Assembly: GCA_036171275.1 (NCBI GenBank) | Contig: JAVHQT010000027.1 | Location: 44,338 to 108,337 of the forward strand | From: PALSA-1006 sp036171275 | GTDB taxonomy: Bacteria > Pseudomonadota > Gammaproteobacteria > Burkholderiales > Gallionellaceae | Direction of reading: 5' to 3' | DNA: 64,000 nt | Shown: one piece after another, positions 51,766-59,753 of the stretch | Layout: every line of letters begins with the position of its first letter | How positions within the stretch are numbered: position 1 is the stretch's first letter | Translations under genes and position numbers: made by a program | The notes under the pieces: model-generated | Seen by the model: the letters and a program-made list of their open reading frames with translations, nothing else | Databases searched by the model: none | Told to the model about the DNA's origin: nothing

Positions 51766-52553
51766 TGCCTTTTATTCAAAGCGTGCAACAAATCGGCCAC
51801 CGCACCGTCAATGGCATCTGGCGACTCGGTGTCGTCAGTCGATTTTTTCTACTCATTTTGCTCAACTCGGGCGCCAGCTTCCGCCGCTTTCAACTCACCC
51901 TGCGCGAGTTGTTTTTTACCGGCGTGATGTCACTCATTATTATTTTGGTGGCAGGTTTGTTTGTTGGCATTGTGCTGGGCTTGCAAGGTTACGAAACGCT
52001 TAAAAGCTATGGCTCAGAATCAGCTTTGGGTACCTTGGTCGCACTTAGTTTGGTACGCGAATTAGGTCCGGTGTTGGCGGCTTTATTATTTGCCAGCCGC
52101 GCCGGTTCAGCAATGACCGCAGAAATCGGCTTGATGAAAGCCACCGAACAACTGGCGGCGATGGAAATGATGGCGGTAAGCCCGATTGCTCGCGTGGTCG
52201 CACCGCGATTTTGGGCAGGGGTAATTTCCATGCCGCTACTGGCAGCCATGTTTTCTGCGATGGGCGTTTTTGGCGGATATTTGGTTGGCGTCGTGTTTAT
52301 CGGCGTGGACGAGGGTTCATTCTGGTCACAAATGCAAGGCGCGGTTGATTTTCAGCATGATATTTTAAATGGTGCGTTGAAAAGTTTAGTGTTTGGCATT
52401 GCGGTGACGGTCATCGCTTTATTTGAAGGCTTTGATGCACCGCCAACCGCCGAAGGGGTTTCAGGCGCAACGACACGCACCGTGGTGCAATCGTCGTTAG
52501 CGATTTTGTTACTGGATGTTGTTTTAACTGCATTTATGTTTCGAGGGATTTGA
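51765..52553 (+). CDS. mlaE: Mla phospholipid transport permease
   Basis: This 262-residue MlaE-family permease has about five to six membrane segments. The diagnostic GLQGYETLKSYGSESALGTLVALSLVRELGPVLAALLFASRAGSAMTAEIG region has the conserved ELGPV and AGSAM elements, and AMEMMAVSP follows. It forms the membrane core of the MlaFEDB lipid transporter. Next gene mlaD begins 1 bp downstream. Confidence 0.96.
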   Translation: MPFIQSVQQIGHRTVNGIWRLGVVSRFFLLILLNSGASFRRFQLTLRELFFTGVMSLIIILVAGLFVGIVLGLQGYETLKSYGSESALGTLVALSLVRELGPVLAALLFASRAGSAMTAEIGLMKATEQLAAMEMMAVSPIARVVAPRFWAGVISMPLLAAMFSAMGVFGGYLVGVVFIGVDEGSFWSQMQGAVDFQHDILNGALKSLVFGIAVTVIALFEGFDAPPTAEGVSGATTRTVVQSSLAILLLDVVLTAFMFRGI

Positions 52554-52554
52554 C

Positions 52555-53016
52555 ATGGAACGGACGAAATTAGATTTATGGGTAGGCGCTTTTGTGGTGG
52601 CGGGCTTGGCGGCGCTGGCGATTTTGGCCTTTAAAGTGGGCAATGCTGGCACGTACAACGTCAAAGATGCCTATCAATTACACGCGCACTTTACCAACAT
52701 TGGCGGCTTAAAACCGACCGCTTCGGTGCGCAGCGCAGGCGTGTTAATTGGTCGCGTCACCGATATTAAATTAAATGCCGAACGCTACGAAGCCGAAGTC
52801 ACCATGAGTATCGACAAGCGTTACACTTTTCCCAAAGACAGTTTGATTAGCGTGCTGACCTCGGGTTTGCTAGGCGAACAATATGTCAGCCTGAAACAAG
52901 GCGCGGACGAAGAAATGCTGGTGAACAATGACGAAATTAAGCAATCGCGTTCGGCCATGGTGTTGGAAGATTTAATCGGGCAGGTCATCGCCAGCAAAGC
53001 GGAAGTCACTCAATAA
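52555..53016 (+). CDS. mlaD: Mla phospholipid transport MCE-domain protein
   Basis: This 153-residue protein has a single N-terminal membrane helix (about 7-26) and one MCE domain (LHAHFTNIGGLKPTASVRSAGVLIGRV ... SVLTSGLLGEQYVSL). MlaD hexamers form the periplasmic lipid-binding ring on top of MlaE. Length matches the family (about 150-180). Confidence 0.96.
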   Translation: MERTKLDLWVGAFVVAGLAALAILAFKVGNAGTYNVKDAYQLHAHFTNIGGLKPTASVRSAGVLIGRVTDIKLNAERYEAEVTMSIDKRYTFPKDSLISVLTSGLLGEQYVSLKQGADEEMLVNNDEIKQSRSAMVLEDLIGQVIASKAEVTQ

Positions 53017-53028
53017 GCAGGAGCCCCT

Positions 53029-53673
53029 ATGAAAATAGTTTTTAGCAGTTTATTTGCCTTATTCTTGATCAACAGCACCGTTGCCCACGCCGAATCCGTG
53101 CGTCCTGACGTGCTGGTACAAACCGTGGTGCAAGATGTTCTCACCACCTTGCGCCATGAAAAAGACAAGAAAAAAATTCAAGCCGTGGTGGATGAAAAAG
53201 TGTTGCCGCTGTTTGACTTCGCGCTAATGACAAAACGCGCCGTGGTCACTACCGTGGGTAAAACCGAATGGGCGCACTATCCAGAGGCAAAGAAAACGAG
53301 ACTCATCGAACAATTTCGCCAATTTCTGGTGCGTGACTATATTCAACGCTCGTTTTCTGCGATTGGCGAGGCAAAAATAAAAGTCAATGAAATCAATGGC
53401 TTAAATGAAGCAGATACCGATGCGACTGTGCGCACGCTAATTACCACCCAAGGTGAAGCAGCGATTCCGGTCGATTATGATATGAAGAAAACTGCGTCGG
53501 GCTGGAAAGTGACTGACATTGCCATTCATGGCGCACGTGTTGCGCTATCAATTTACAAACATCAGTTTGAAAACATACTGCGCCAAGACTCGATTGATGG
53601 GCTGATTCAGTACTTGGAGCACGCCAATCAAACTGCCGATGCAGCCATGGCAAAAAAGGCGATTACACGGTGA
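53029..53673 (+). CDS. mlaC: Mla periplasmic phospholipid-binding protein
   Basis: This 214-residue protein has a signal peptide ending STVAHA and an MlaC fold (VLPLFDFALMTKRAVV, FRQFLVRDYIQRSFSAIG, VDYDMKKTASGWKVTDIAIHGARVAL). It shuttles phospholipids between the outer-membrane MlaA complex and MlaFEDB. An AGGAG ribosome site precedes the ATG. The stop overlaps the GTG of mlaB. Confidence 0.95.
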   Translation: MKIVFSSLFALFLINSTVAHAESVRPDVLVQTVVQDVLTTLRHEKDKKKIQAVVDEKVLPLFDFALMTKRAVVTTVGKTEWAHYPEAKKTRLIEQFRQFLVRDYIQRSFSAIGEAKIKVNEINGLNEADTDATVRTLITTQGEAAIPVDYDMKKTASGWKVTDIAIHGARVALSIYKHQFENILRQDSIDGLIQYLEHANQTADAAMAKKAITR

Positions 53674-53954
53674 GCAAAGCTAGCGTGAGCGCACATACTT
53701 TGAGCGGCAACATCACCCTAGACGTTGCCGCCAACCTCTATCGAACGGGTCTGCCCATACCTTCTGGCATCACAGACCTGACCATTGATTGGTCGAATGT
53801 TCAGGCGGTAGATTCTTCTGCCATCAGTTTGTTATTGGCCTGGCAGCGTGCCGCACAACGGCAAAAAGTTCAGCTGCGCTTCAGTAACCTGCCCGAAAAC
53901 CTGCTCAGCCTCGCCAATTTGTACGGCGTTACTGAACTACTTTCCCTGCACTAA
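53670..53954 (+). CDS. mlaB: Mla STAS-domain subunit
   Basis: This 94-residue STAS-domain protein starts with GTG overlapping the mlaC stop as GTGA. The WSNVQAVDSSAISLLLAWQR segment carries the conserved Asp-Ser-Ser of STAS anti-sigma-antagonist-like folds. MlaB binds MlaF and stabilises the transporter. Sequence conservation is low, so position in the operon supports the call. Confidence 0.92.
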   Translation: MSKASVSAHTLSGNITLDVAANLYRTGLPIPSGITDLTIDWSNVQAVDSSAISLLLAWQRAAQRQKVQLRFSNLPENLLSLANLYGVTELLSLH

Positions 53955-53959
53955 ACGTT

Positions 53960-54196
53960 ATGAAAATTACCCCAGAGAGTATTCAACTCAGTCTTGAACA
54001 AGGCATGAACTGCGTTCATGTCGCTGTTACCGGCGATGGTCGACATTTTGAAGCGCTGATTGTCAGTGCCGAGTTTGCCGGAAAAAGTCGCTTGCAACGC
54101 CATCAGCACGCCTATCAAGCGCTAGGAGAACGAATGCGCGACGAGATTCACGCCCTATCTATCAAAACGCTAACGCCGCAAGAGTGGCAAAGTTAG
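53960..54196 (+). CDS. ibaG: BolA-family protein IbaG
   Basis: This 78-residue BolA-like protein contains VAVTGDGRHFEALIVSAEFAGKSRLQRHQHAYQALGERM, with the conserved His pair used for Fe-S cluster sharing with monothiol glutaredoxins. IbaG (YrbA) follows mlaB in many gammaproteobacteria. Here it starts 5 bp after mlaB, so it is probably co-transcribed. Confidence 0.93.
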   Translation: MKITPESIQLSLEQGMNCVHVAVTGDGRHFEALIVSAEFAGKSRLQRHQHAYQALGERMRDEIHALSIKTLTPQEWQS

Positions 54197-54325
54197 GCGC
54201 TTTTCGAACTCCAGAGTAACGCTGATTAACGCAACCATTCAGCCTAAGTCCTGCTGCTGTCACGAACGAAACAGATCAATGTTTCCAGATTGCTGCCAAT
54301 TTTTTAACAAAGGAAGGCGTCTAAA

Positions 54326-54895
54326 TTGCTATTGATGATCGACAACTACGACTCGTTTACTTATAACTTGGTTCAGTATTTTGCTGAGTTAGGTCAAGAA
54401 GTGTTGGTTTATCGCAACGATGAAATTGCACTCGCTGACATCACTCAGCTCAAGCCAGACTATTTGGTTATTTCCCCTGGCCCTTGCACGCCGAACGAAG
54501 CGGGCATTTCTGTGCCGGCCATCCAACATTTCGCGGGAAAAATCCCCTTGCTGGGCGTTTGTCTAGGTCATCAAAGTATTGGACAAGCTTTTGGCGGGCA
54601 GATCATTCACGCAAAAACCTTGATGCACGGAAAAACCTCATTGATTCAACACGTTAGTAATAGTGTGTTTACCGGCTTACCCAATCCTTTTACCGCAACT
54701 CGCTATCATTCTTTAGTGATTGAACGCGAATCGTTGCCGGATTGCTTAGATATTACAGCTTGGGCAGCCGATGGTGAAATCATGGGTGTGCGTCATAAAA
54801 CCCTGGCGGTACATGGCGTTCAGTTTCATCCTGAATCAATTTTGACCGAACATGGCCACGCCTTGCTGCAAAACTTCCTAGATAAGAAAAGCTAA
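54326..54895 (+). CDS. Class I glutamine amidotransferase of the TrpG/PabA type
   Basis: This 189-residue glutaminase subunit provides ammonia for anthranilate or aminodeoxychorismate synthesis. MLLMIDNYDSFTYNLVQY, GVCLGHQSIGQAFGG with the nucleophile Cys, and GVQFHPES with catalytic His-Glu are all present. The best start is TTG at 54326, 8 bp after AAGGAAGG; an ATG three codons later lacks spacing. No trpE, pabB, trpD or trpC lies next to it, so trpG and pabA cannot be separated. Its 3' end overlaps convergent ubiB by 18 bp. Confidence 0.88.
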   Translation: MLLMIDNYDSFTYNLVQYFAELGQEVLVYRNDEIALADITQLKPDYLVISPGPCTPNEAGISVPAIQHFAGKIPLLGVCLGHQSIGQAFGGQIIHAKTLMHGKTSLIQHVSNSVFTGLPNPFTATRYHSLVIERESLPDCLDITAWAADGEIMGVRHKTLAVHGVQFHPESILTEHGHALLQNFLDKKS

Positions 54896-56413
54896 ATTAT
54901 CCTTTAAAATCAAGTACATAGCAGAAATAAGCGCCGCAGTTGCAATCAACATCAGCCAAAAATTGCGCTGTCGTTGTTGCAACATAAAATCACGCAACAC
55001 AGCTTCATATTGCGTGGTGGGATTTTCACTTAGTCGTTGATGAAGTAAACGTGGAATTTGCGGTAATAATGTGGCGTAGCGCGGCGCTTCGATCTTCAGT
55101 GAACGGATAAAGCCGCGCCAGCCGACTTGTTCACTCATCCAGCGCTCCAACCAAGGCTTGGCCGTTTTCCATAAATCTAGCTCAGGATCAAGTTGTAAGC
55201 CTAAACCCTCAATGTTCAACAGCGTTTTTTGCAACAAAACCAATTGCGGTTGAATTTCAACACCAAAACGACGTGAAGTTTGAAATAAACGCAACAGCAC
55301 GCGCCCAAAAGAAACTTCACGCAATGGTCGATCAAAAATCGGTTCGCAAACGGAACGAATGGCAGCCTCAAGTTCATCAACCCGCGTTTTTGCAGGCACC
55401 CAGCCAGATTCAATATGCACCTCAGCGACGCGCTTGTAATCCCGATTGAAAAAAGCAATAAAGTTTTGTGCTAGATAATTTTTATCCGTGTCATTCAGCG
55501 AACCCATAATGCCAAAATCCAGTGCTATATAGCGACCATCGCGCGCGACTTGGATGTTGCCAGGGTGCATATCTGCATGAAAAAAACCATCTCGAAACAC
55601 TTGCATATAAAAAATCTTCACCCCATCCGCTGCTAACCTTGAAATATCAACTTTGGCCGCCCGCAACGCGTCCAACTGGCTAATTGGAATGCCATCCATG
55701 CGCTCCATCACCATCACGTTACTGCTGCACCAATCCCAGTAAATTTCCGGCACTAACAATAAAGGTGAATCGGCAAAATTTCTTTTTAGTTGGCTGGCGT
55801 TCGCGGCTTCGCGCATTAAATCTAACTCGTCGTGCAGGTATTTTTCAAATTCCACCACGACCAGCCTAGGTTTCAACCGCTTACCGTCATCCCACCAACG
55901 TTCTATTAGGCGTGCCAAGCTTTCCAGCAAGGCCAAGTCGTGCTCAATAATATTAACAATGCCAGGGCGCAATATTTTAACCGCCACCTTGCGACCATCC
56001 GGCAAAACTGCGAAGTGCACTTGCGCAACCGATGCACTGGCGATTGGCTTTTCATCAAAGCTTTGGAAGACATCGGACAATTTTTTTTGAAACGAGGATT
56101 CCAATAAGGCAAGGGCTTGCGCAAAAGGGAAAGGCGGTACCCGATCTTGCAACTTGGCTAATTCGTCTGCCAAATCGGGTGGCATTAAGTCGCGCCGCGT
56201 TGAAAGCATCTGGCCAAATTTGACGAAAATAGGACCCAGCGCTTCTAAGGCTAGCCGCAGGCGTTCGCCACGAGGTGCTGTGATATTGCGCGCAAAAAAG
56301 ATGCTATTCAGCGGCGTTTTTAGCCAACGGGTTCGAGCGTGGACAAGCAGAAATTCATCTAAGCCAAAACGAACAATGACCGTTAAAATTTTAATGATTC
56401 GAAAGATTCGCAT
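54878..56413 (-). CDS. ubiB: UbiB-type protein kinase-like ubiquinone biosynthesis protein
   Basis: This 511-residue ABC1/UbiB/ADCK family protein has the KxGQ motif in FVKFGQMLSTRRDLMPP, the Ala-rich nucleotide loop ASASVAQVHFA, and catalytic HADMHPGN and LDFGIMG motifs. Two membrane helices lie at the C-terminus (about 480-511). The family supports ubiquinone synthesis as an atypical ATPase/kinase at the inner membrane. The usual partners ubiE and ubiJ are not adjacent. Confidence 0.95.
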   Translation of the reverse strand: MRIFRIIKILTVIVRFGLDEFLLVHARTRWLKTPLNSIFFARNITAPRGERLRLALEALGPIFVKFGQMLSTRRDLMPPDLADELAKLQDRVPPFPFAQALALLESSFQKKLSDVFQSFDEKPIASASVAQVHFAVLPDGRKVAVKILRPGIVNIIEHDLALLESLARLIERWWDDGKRLKPRLVVVEFEKYLHDELDLMREAANASQLKRNFADSPLLLVPEIYWDWCSSNVMVMERMDGIPISQLDALRAAKVDISRLAADGVKIFYMQVFRDGFFHADMHPGNIQVARDGRYIALDFGIMGSLNDTDKNYLAQNFIAFFNRDYKRVAEVHIESGWVPAKTRVDELEAAIRSVCEPIFDRPLREVSFGRVLLRLFQTSRRFGVEIQPQLVLLQKTLLNIEGLGLQLDPELDLWKTAKPWLERWMSEQVGWRGFIRSLKIEAPRYATLLPQIPRLLHQRLSENPTTQYEAVLRDFMLQQRQRNFWLMLIATAALISAMYLILKDNLAFLI

Positions 56414-56503
56414 TCGTAATGATCCGCAGAGTGAAGTAACGAGGGTTGAGTGGATTGTATCAAGCTACTCGCGCCCTGATGCACAAATGCAATGCGAATC
56501 ATG

Positions 56504-56536
56504 AAAAACGGCGCGTTTTTTAGATGCGCCGTTTTT
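56504..56536 (-). terminator. Hairpin terminator downstream of the Tim44-like gene
   Basis: Stem AAAAACGGCGC / GCGCCGTTTTT with an 11-base loop, T-rich on both sides. It lies beyond the Tim44-like gene and before ubiB, both on the minus strand. Confidence 0.7.
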
Positions 56537-56665
56537 TAAAGAAGCCACTTATTTATCCTGTTTCTTGTGAACTCTTCCACAAGAATGCGCTGGACTCGTT
56601 AAAGCAATCAAGGAACCGTTCGATTACATCAGTGTTGTATTAACCAGGATTAGATTCAAGCGATT

Positions 56666-57508
56666 TTAAGCGATTTGTTGAATTCCACTTAATAGCCAAA
56701 CCGCTTGTTCGTCTTTCAAGTTTTTCTGGACGTGCCATACCTCATCAAAATGTTCAGTGGCATTGTTATTTTCACGCAACTGTCCGCTCATGCGCACGCT
56801 GGCAATTGCTGTGTCATTTTCGGTTACCACTTCTAACAATTCCGCATTGACCGCAACAACATCGGTTTTCTGCGGGGCATTGTCTCGTTCTGAAAATTGC
56901 AAAGAAATTTCAGCAAACATTTCAGGCGTGGTGTACTCGCGCACGTCGTTGATATCCTTACGATCATTTGCTGCTTGTAAGCGAATAAAGGAAGTTTTAG
57001 CGCTGCGCAGAAAAGAATCGACGGGAAAATCAGCGGGGATATGTCCACTGGCTTGCTCGACCACCGATGACGAACCGCCTGCTAGAGGTTGCGCTGAACG
57101 AGGTGCAGACTCGCTATTATAAGGTGCGCCTGCGCCGGCATACTGCATGGCCGGCTGTTGTTTTTTGCGGAATAAAGAGATTAGAAAGAAGACCAAGCCG
57201 CCAATGGCTAGCGCAGCCAAGATTCCCCCTAAAGCACCGCCCAAACCACCCAAAGAACCGCTCGCAAACAGAGCACCTAATCCTGCGCCAATCGCAAGAC
57301 CAGCTAAAGGCCCTAACCATTTATTGCCGGCAGGGGCAGCAGGTGTTGCGGCTGGCGCAGTCGCAGGGGCTTTGGCGGTTTGTTGCGGCGCCATACTGCG
57401 TTGTTTGCCAACGCTACTGCCGCCGCCAAAACGTTTAGCCTCGGCTGTCACTGCCAAGAAAGATAAGCAGGATACAACGATGGTGAACAATAACAAAAAA
57501 CGTTTCAT
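56666..57508 (-). CDS. Tim44-like domain membrane protein
   Basis: This 280-residue protein has a signal peptide ending AVTAEA, a Ser/Ala/Pro-rich linker, a Gly/Ala/Leu-rich membrane segment (about 64-112) and a C-terminal Tim44-like domain (FLRSAKTSFIRLQAANDRKDINDVREYTTPEMFAEI ... FDEVWHVQKNL). Bacterial members are poorly characterised; the domain resembles the membrane-tethering part of mitochondrial Tim44. A GAGGAA ribosome site precedes the ATG. It is a single-gene unit with a terminator downstream. Confidence 0.88.
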   Translation of the reverse strand: MKRFLLLFTIVVSCLSFLAVTAEAKRFGGGSSVGKQRSMAPQQTAKAPATAPAATPAAPAGNKWLGPLAGLAIGAGLGALFASGSLGGLGGALGGILAALAIGGLVFFLISLFRKKQQPAMQYAGAGAPYNSESAPRSAQPLAGGSSSVVEQASGHIPADFPVDSFLRSAKTSFIRLQAANDRKDINDVREYTTPEMFAEISLQFSERDNAPQKTDVVAVNAELLEVVTENDTAIASVRMSGQLRENNNATEHFDEVWHVQKNLKDEQAVWLLSGIQQIA

Positions 57509-57594
57509 GAAATTCCTCTTTTAGTTAAGTAATATATTCGCAGAATTGTGCGCTGGTGCTAAATGGTGACACATTTTACGAATTCAAGCTGCGC

Positions 57595-58224
57595 TTAGAA
57601 CAATGGCAAACACATAAAGTTCAAATTTTGCTGTGTCACCGGATGTAAAAATTTCAGTTCTGTGGCGTGCAATCTTAATTGCGTCGTAGGGGAGCCACTA
57701 TACAAGGCGTCCCCGATAATCGGATGCCCAATTGCCTGTAAATGTACGCGCAATTGATGCGTCCTTCCGGTGATTGGCGTCAACAATACGCGGCTACTTT
57801 GCCTATCCCTATCAAATAAAATAAGCTGGTAGAGCGTGAGTGATGGCTTACCTTTTAGCCAGTCAATTTTTTGCAAGGGACGGTTTGGCCAATCCGCCAA
57901 CAACGGTAAATTAATCTCACCTTTTTCTGCCTTTAATTGCCCGCGCACCTCAGCCAAATAGCTTTTTTGAATCTGCCGTTCCCTGAACAAGGCTGAAAAT
58001 TGTCGCTGCATTGCAAGCCCGCGTGCAAAAATCATCAATCCGGATGTTGCCATGTCTAAACGATGCACCACCAAAGCATCGGCATACTTTTGCTGGACAC
58101 GGGTAGATAAGCAATCTTTTTTAGCCAACCCTCGCCCAGGAACAGACAACAAACCAGCCGGCTTATTGACAACAAGGAAGTATTCGTCGCAATAAATCAG
58201 TTCAAGCTCAGTGTTGGGCAACAC
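57595..58224 (-). CDS. rluA: RluA-family RNA pseudouridine synthase
   Basis: This 209-residue enzyme has the catalytic motif VHRLDMATSGLMIFARG with its Asp, plus VNKPAGLLSVPGRG near the N-terminus and TGRTHQLRVHLQAIGHPIIGD near the C-terminus. It lacks an S4 domain and matches RluA, which modifies 23S rRNA U746 and tRNA U32, in length. The start is a GTG at 58224 with only a distant ribosome site. phnA lies upstream on the same strand. Confidence 0.9.
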   Translation of the reverse strand: MLPNTELELIYCDEYFLVVNKPAGLLSVPGRGLAKKDCLSTRVQQKYADALVVHRLDMATSGLMIFARGLAMQRQFSALFRERQIQKSYLAEVRGQLKAEKGEINLPLLADWPNRPLQKIDWLKGKPSLTLYQLILFDRDRQSSRVLLTPITGRTHQLRVHLQAIGHPIIGDALYSGSPTTQLRLHATELKFLHPVTQQNLNFMCLPLF

Positions 58225-58246
58225 GGTTGCGTTAATCGGGGTTTCC

Positions 58247-58588
58247 TTAGACTTTTTTGACGAATTCTGATTTCAATGACATGGCGCCAATGCCATCAAT
58301 CTTGCAGTCAATATCATGGTCACCGTCCACCAAGCGAATGCTTTTGACTTTTGTGCCTACTTTAACCACGGCAGACGAACCTTTGACTTTCAAATCCTTA
58401 ATCACCGTGACCGAATCGCCATCTGTTAGTACATTTCCAACCGAATCTCTTATGATTTTTTTTGCTTCACCCGTTTCTGCTGCAGCGGCAATTGGCCATT
58501 CAAGGGCGCATTCTGGACAAACATACATTAAGCCGTCTTCATAGGTAAAAACGGATCTGCATTGGGGACATTCGGGTAAGTTACTCAT
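58247..58588 (-). CDS. PhnA/YjdM-family zinc-ribbon protein
   Basis: This 113-residue protein begins MSNLPECPQCRSVFTYEDG and has a second Cys pair in VCPEC, forming a zinc ribbon. The C-terminal SH3-like PhnA domain includes DSVGNVLTDGDSVTVIKDLKVKG. The name PhnA comes from its proximity to phosphonate genes in E. coli, but no phosphonate role is established and none is nearby here. The ribosome site AGGAG is clear. Confidence 0.93.
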   Translation of the reverse strand: MSNLPECPQCRSVFTYEDGLMYVCPECALEWPIAAAAETGEAKKIIRDSVGNVLTDGDSVTVIKDLKVKGSSAVVKVGTKVKSIRLVDGDHDIDCKIDGIGAMSLKSEFVKKV

Positions 58589-58629
58589 TCAAAACTCCTG
58601 TTAATTAAAAAAATAGCGACGATTAAAAC

Positions 58630-59553
58630 TCAAACGTCTTCAACTGTTGCAACCACCTGACTCAGCAAATCAGTCGCCAAACAATCGAACTCAATTGTGC
58701 CAGACATTCCACGTAACCACGTTAATTGACGCTTCGCCAACTGCCGCGTGGCCGCCACACCTTGTTCATATAAATCAGTCGCAGTGATTTCGCCTTCTAA
58801 AAATTGCCAAGCCTGACGATAGCCGACACACCGCATTGACGTGAAATTAGACTGTAATTCATAGCATTGCCGCAATGCGCGCAACTCCTCCACCAAACCC
58901 TGTTTCAGCATCTGTGCAAAACGATTGGCAATGCGCTGGTGCAATAGAGCACGATCAGTCGAATATAAAGATAACTCCTTGATTATAAACGGAAATTCTG
59001 AATCGTTTTGCTGACGAAACAACACAGACATTGGTTGCCCACTCAGCCGGAACACCTCGATCGCGCGCTGGATTCGCTGTGTATCAGTTGGCGCTAGCCG
59101 GGTCGCAGTTTCGGCATCCACTTTCATCAATTGCCGATGAAGGTGTTCGATACCAAATTTAGCAATTTCGGCGTTCAATTCTGCCCGAAGCTGCGCGTTG
59201 GCTGGCGGCAGCGGGCTCAAGCCGTCACGCAACACTTTAAAGTACAACATTGTTCCGCCTACCAGCAACGGCGTGTTGCCCCGTGCTGTTATCTCGGTCA
59301 TCAGCCGAAGTGCATCTTGCCGAAAAGCCGCCGCCGAATACGCTTCGGTTGGGCTGATTAAGTCAATCAAATGATGCGGGGCACGAGCCAACGTGTCGGC
59401 ATCGGGTTTCGCGGTGCCAATATTCATGTCACGAAACACCAGCGCGGAATCGACGCTAATAATTTCAACCGGAAAGCGTTGCGTCAATTCAACCGCGAGT
59501 TGCGTTTTACCGCTAGCAGTGGGACCCATCAAAAAAATGGCCGTCGGCTTCAT
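58630..59553 (-). CDS. miaA: tRNA dimethylallyltransferase
   Basis: This 307-residue enzyme prenylates A37 of tRNAs reading U-starting codons. The P-loop GPTASGKTQLA, the DSALVFRDMNIGTAKPD motif and the LVGGTMLYFKVLRDGLSPLP segment are diagnostic. A repeat copy lies inside the gene (58970-58998), encoding IIKELSLYS in the middle region. mutL lies upstream on the same strand, the standard gammaproteobacterial mutL-miaA order, but hfq does not follow. Confidence 0.95.
   Translation of the reverse strand: MKPTAIFLMGPTASGKTQLAVELTQRFPVEIISVDSALVFRDMNIGTAKPDADTLARAPHHLIDLISPTEAYSAAAFRQDALRLMTEITARGNTPLLVGGTMLYFKVLRDGLSPLPPANAQLRAELNAEIAKFGIEHLHRQLMKVDAETATRLAPTDTQRIQRAIEVFRLSGQPMSVLFRQQNDSEFPFIIKELSLYSTDRALLHQRIANRFAQMLKQGLVEELRALRQCYELQSNFTSMRCVGYRQAWQFLEGEITATDLYEQGVAATRQLAKRQLTWLRGMSGTIEFDCLATDLLSQVVATVEDV
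58970..58998 (+). repeat. 29-bp dispersed repeat, copy 17 (inside miaA)
   Basis: TAACTCCTTGATTATAAACG, antisense to miaA. The opposite strand gives AATCAAGGAGTTA, an exact IHF-consensus fit. The first 16 bases equal those of copy 10. Confidence 0.6.
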
Positions 59554-59753
59554 CGCTTGCCTTCTCTTCGCTCAAATTGATCAACGGGGCAATGCGCAAT
59601 GATTAATTTCTGTGCCAACAAGGTCAACAAGGTTATGCGAAATGGCGTTCCCTTCCAAAGTCTTGTTGCCAATGCTTTCCTAATTCGTCGTTCCATTATC
59701 AAGATTCCGATTCGGTTTGAAACTCCAAGCTAAAAACCGGTGATAGCGTGTTT

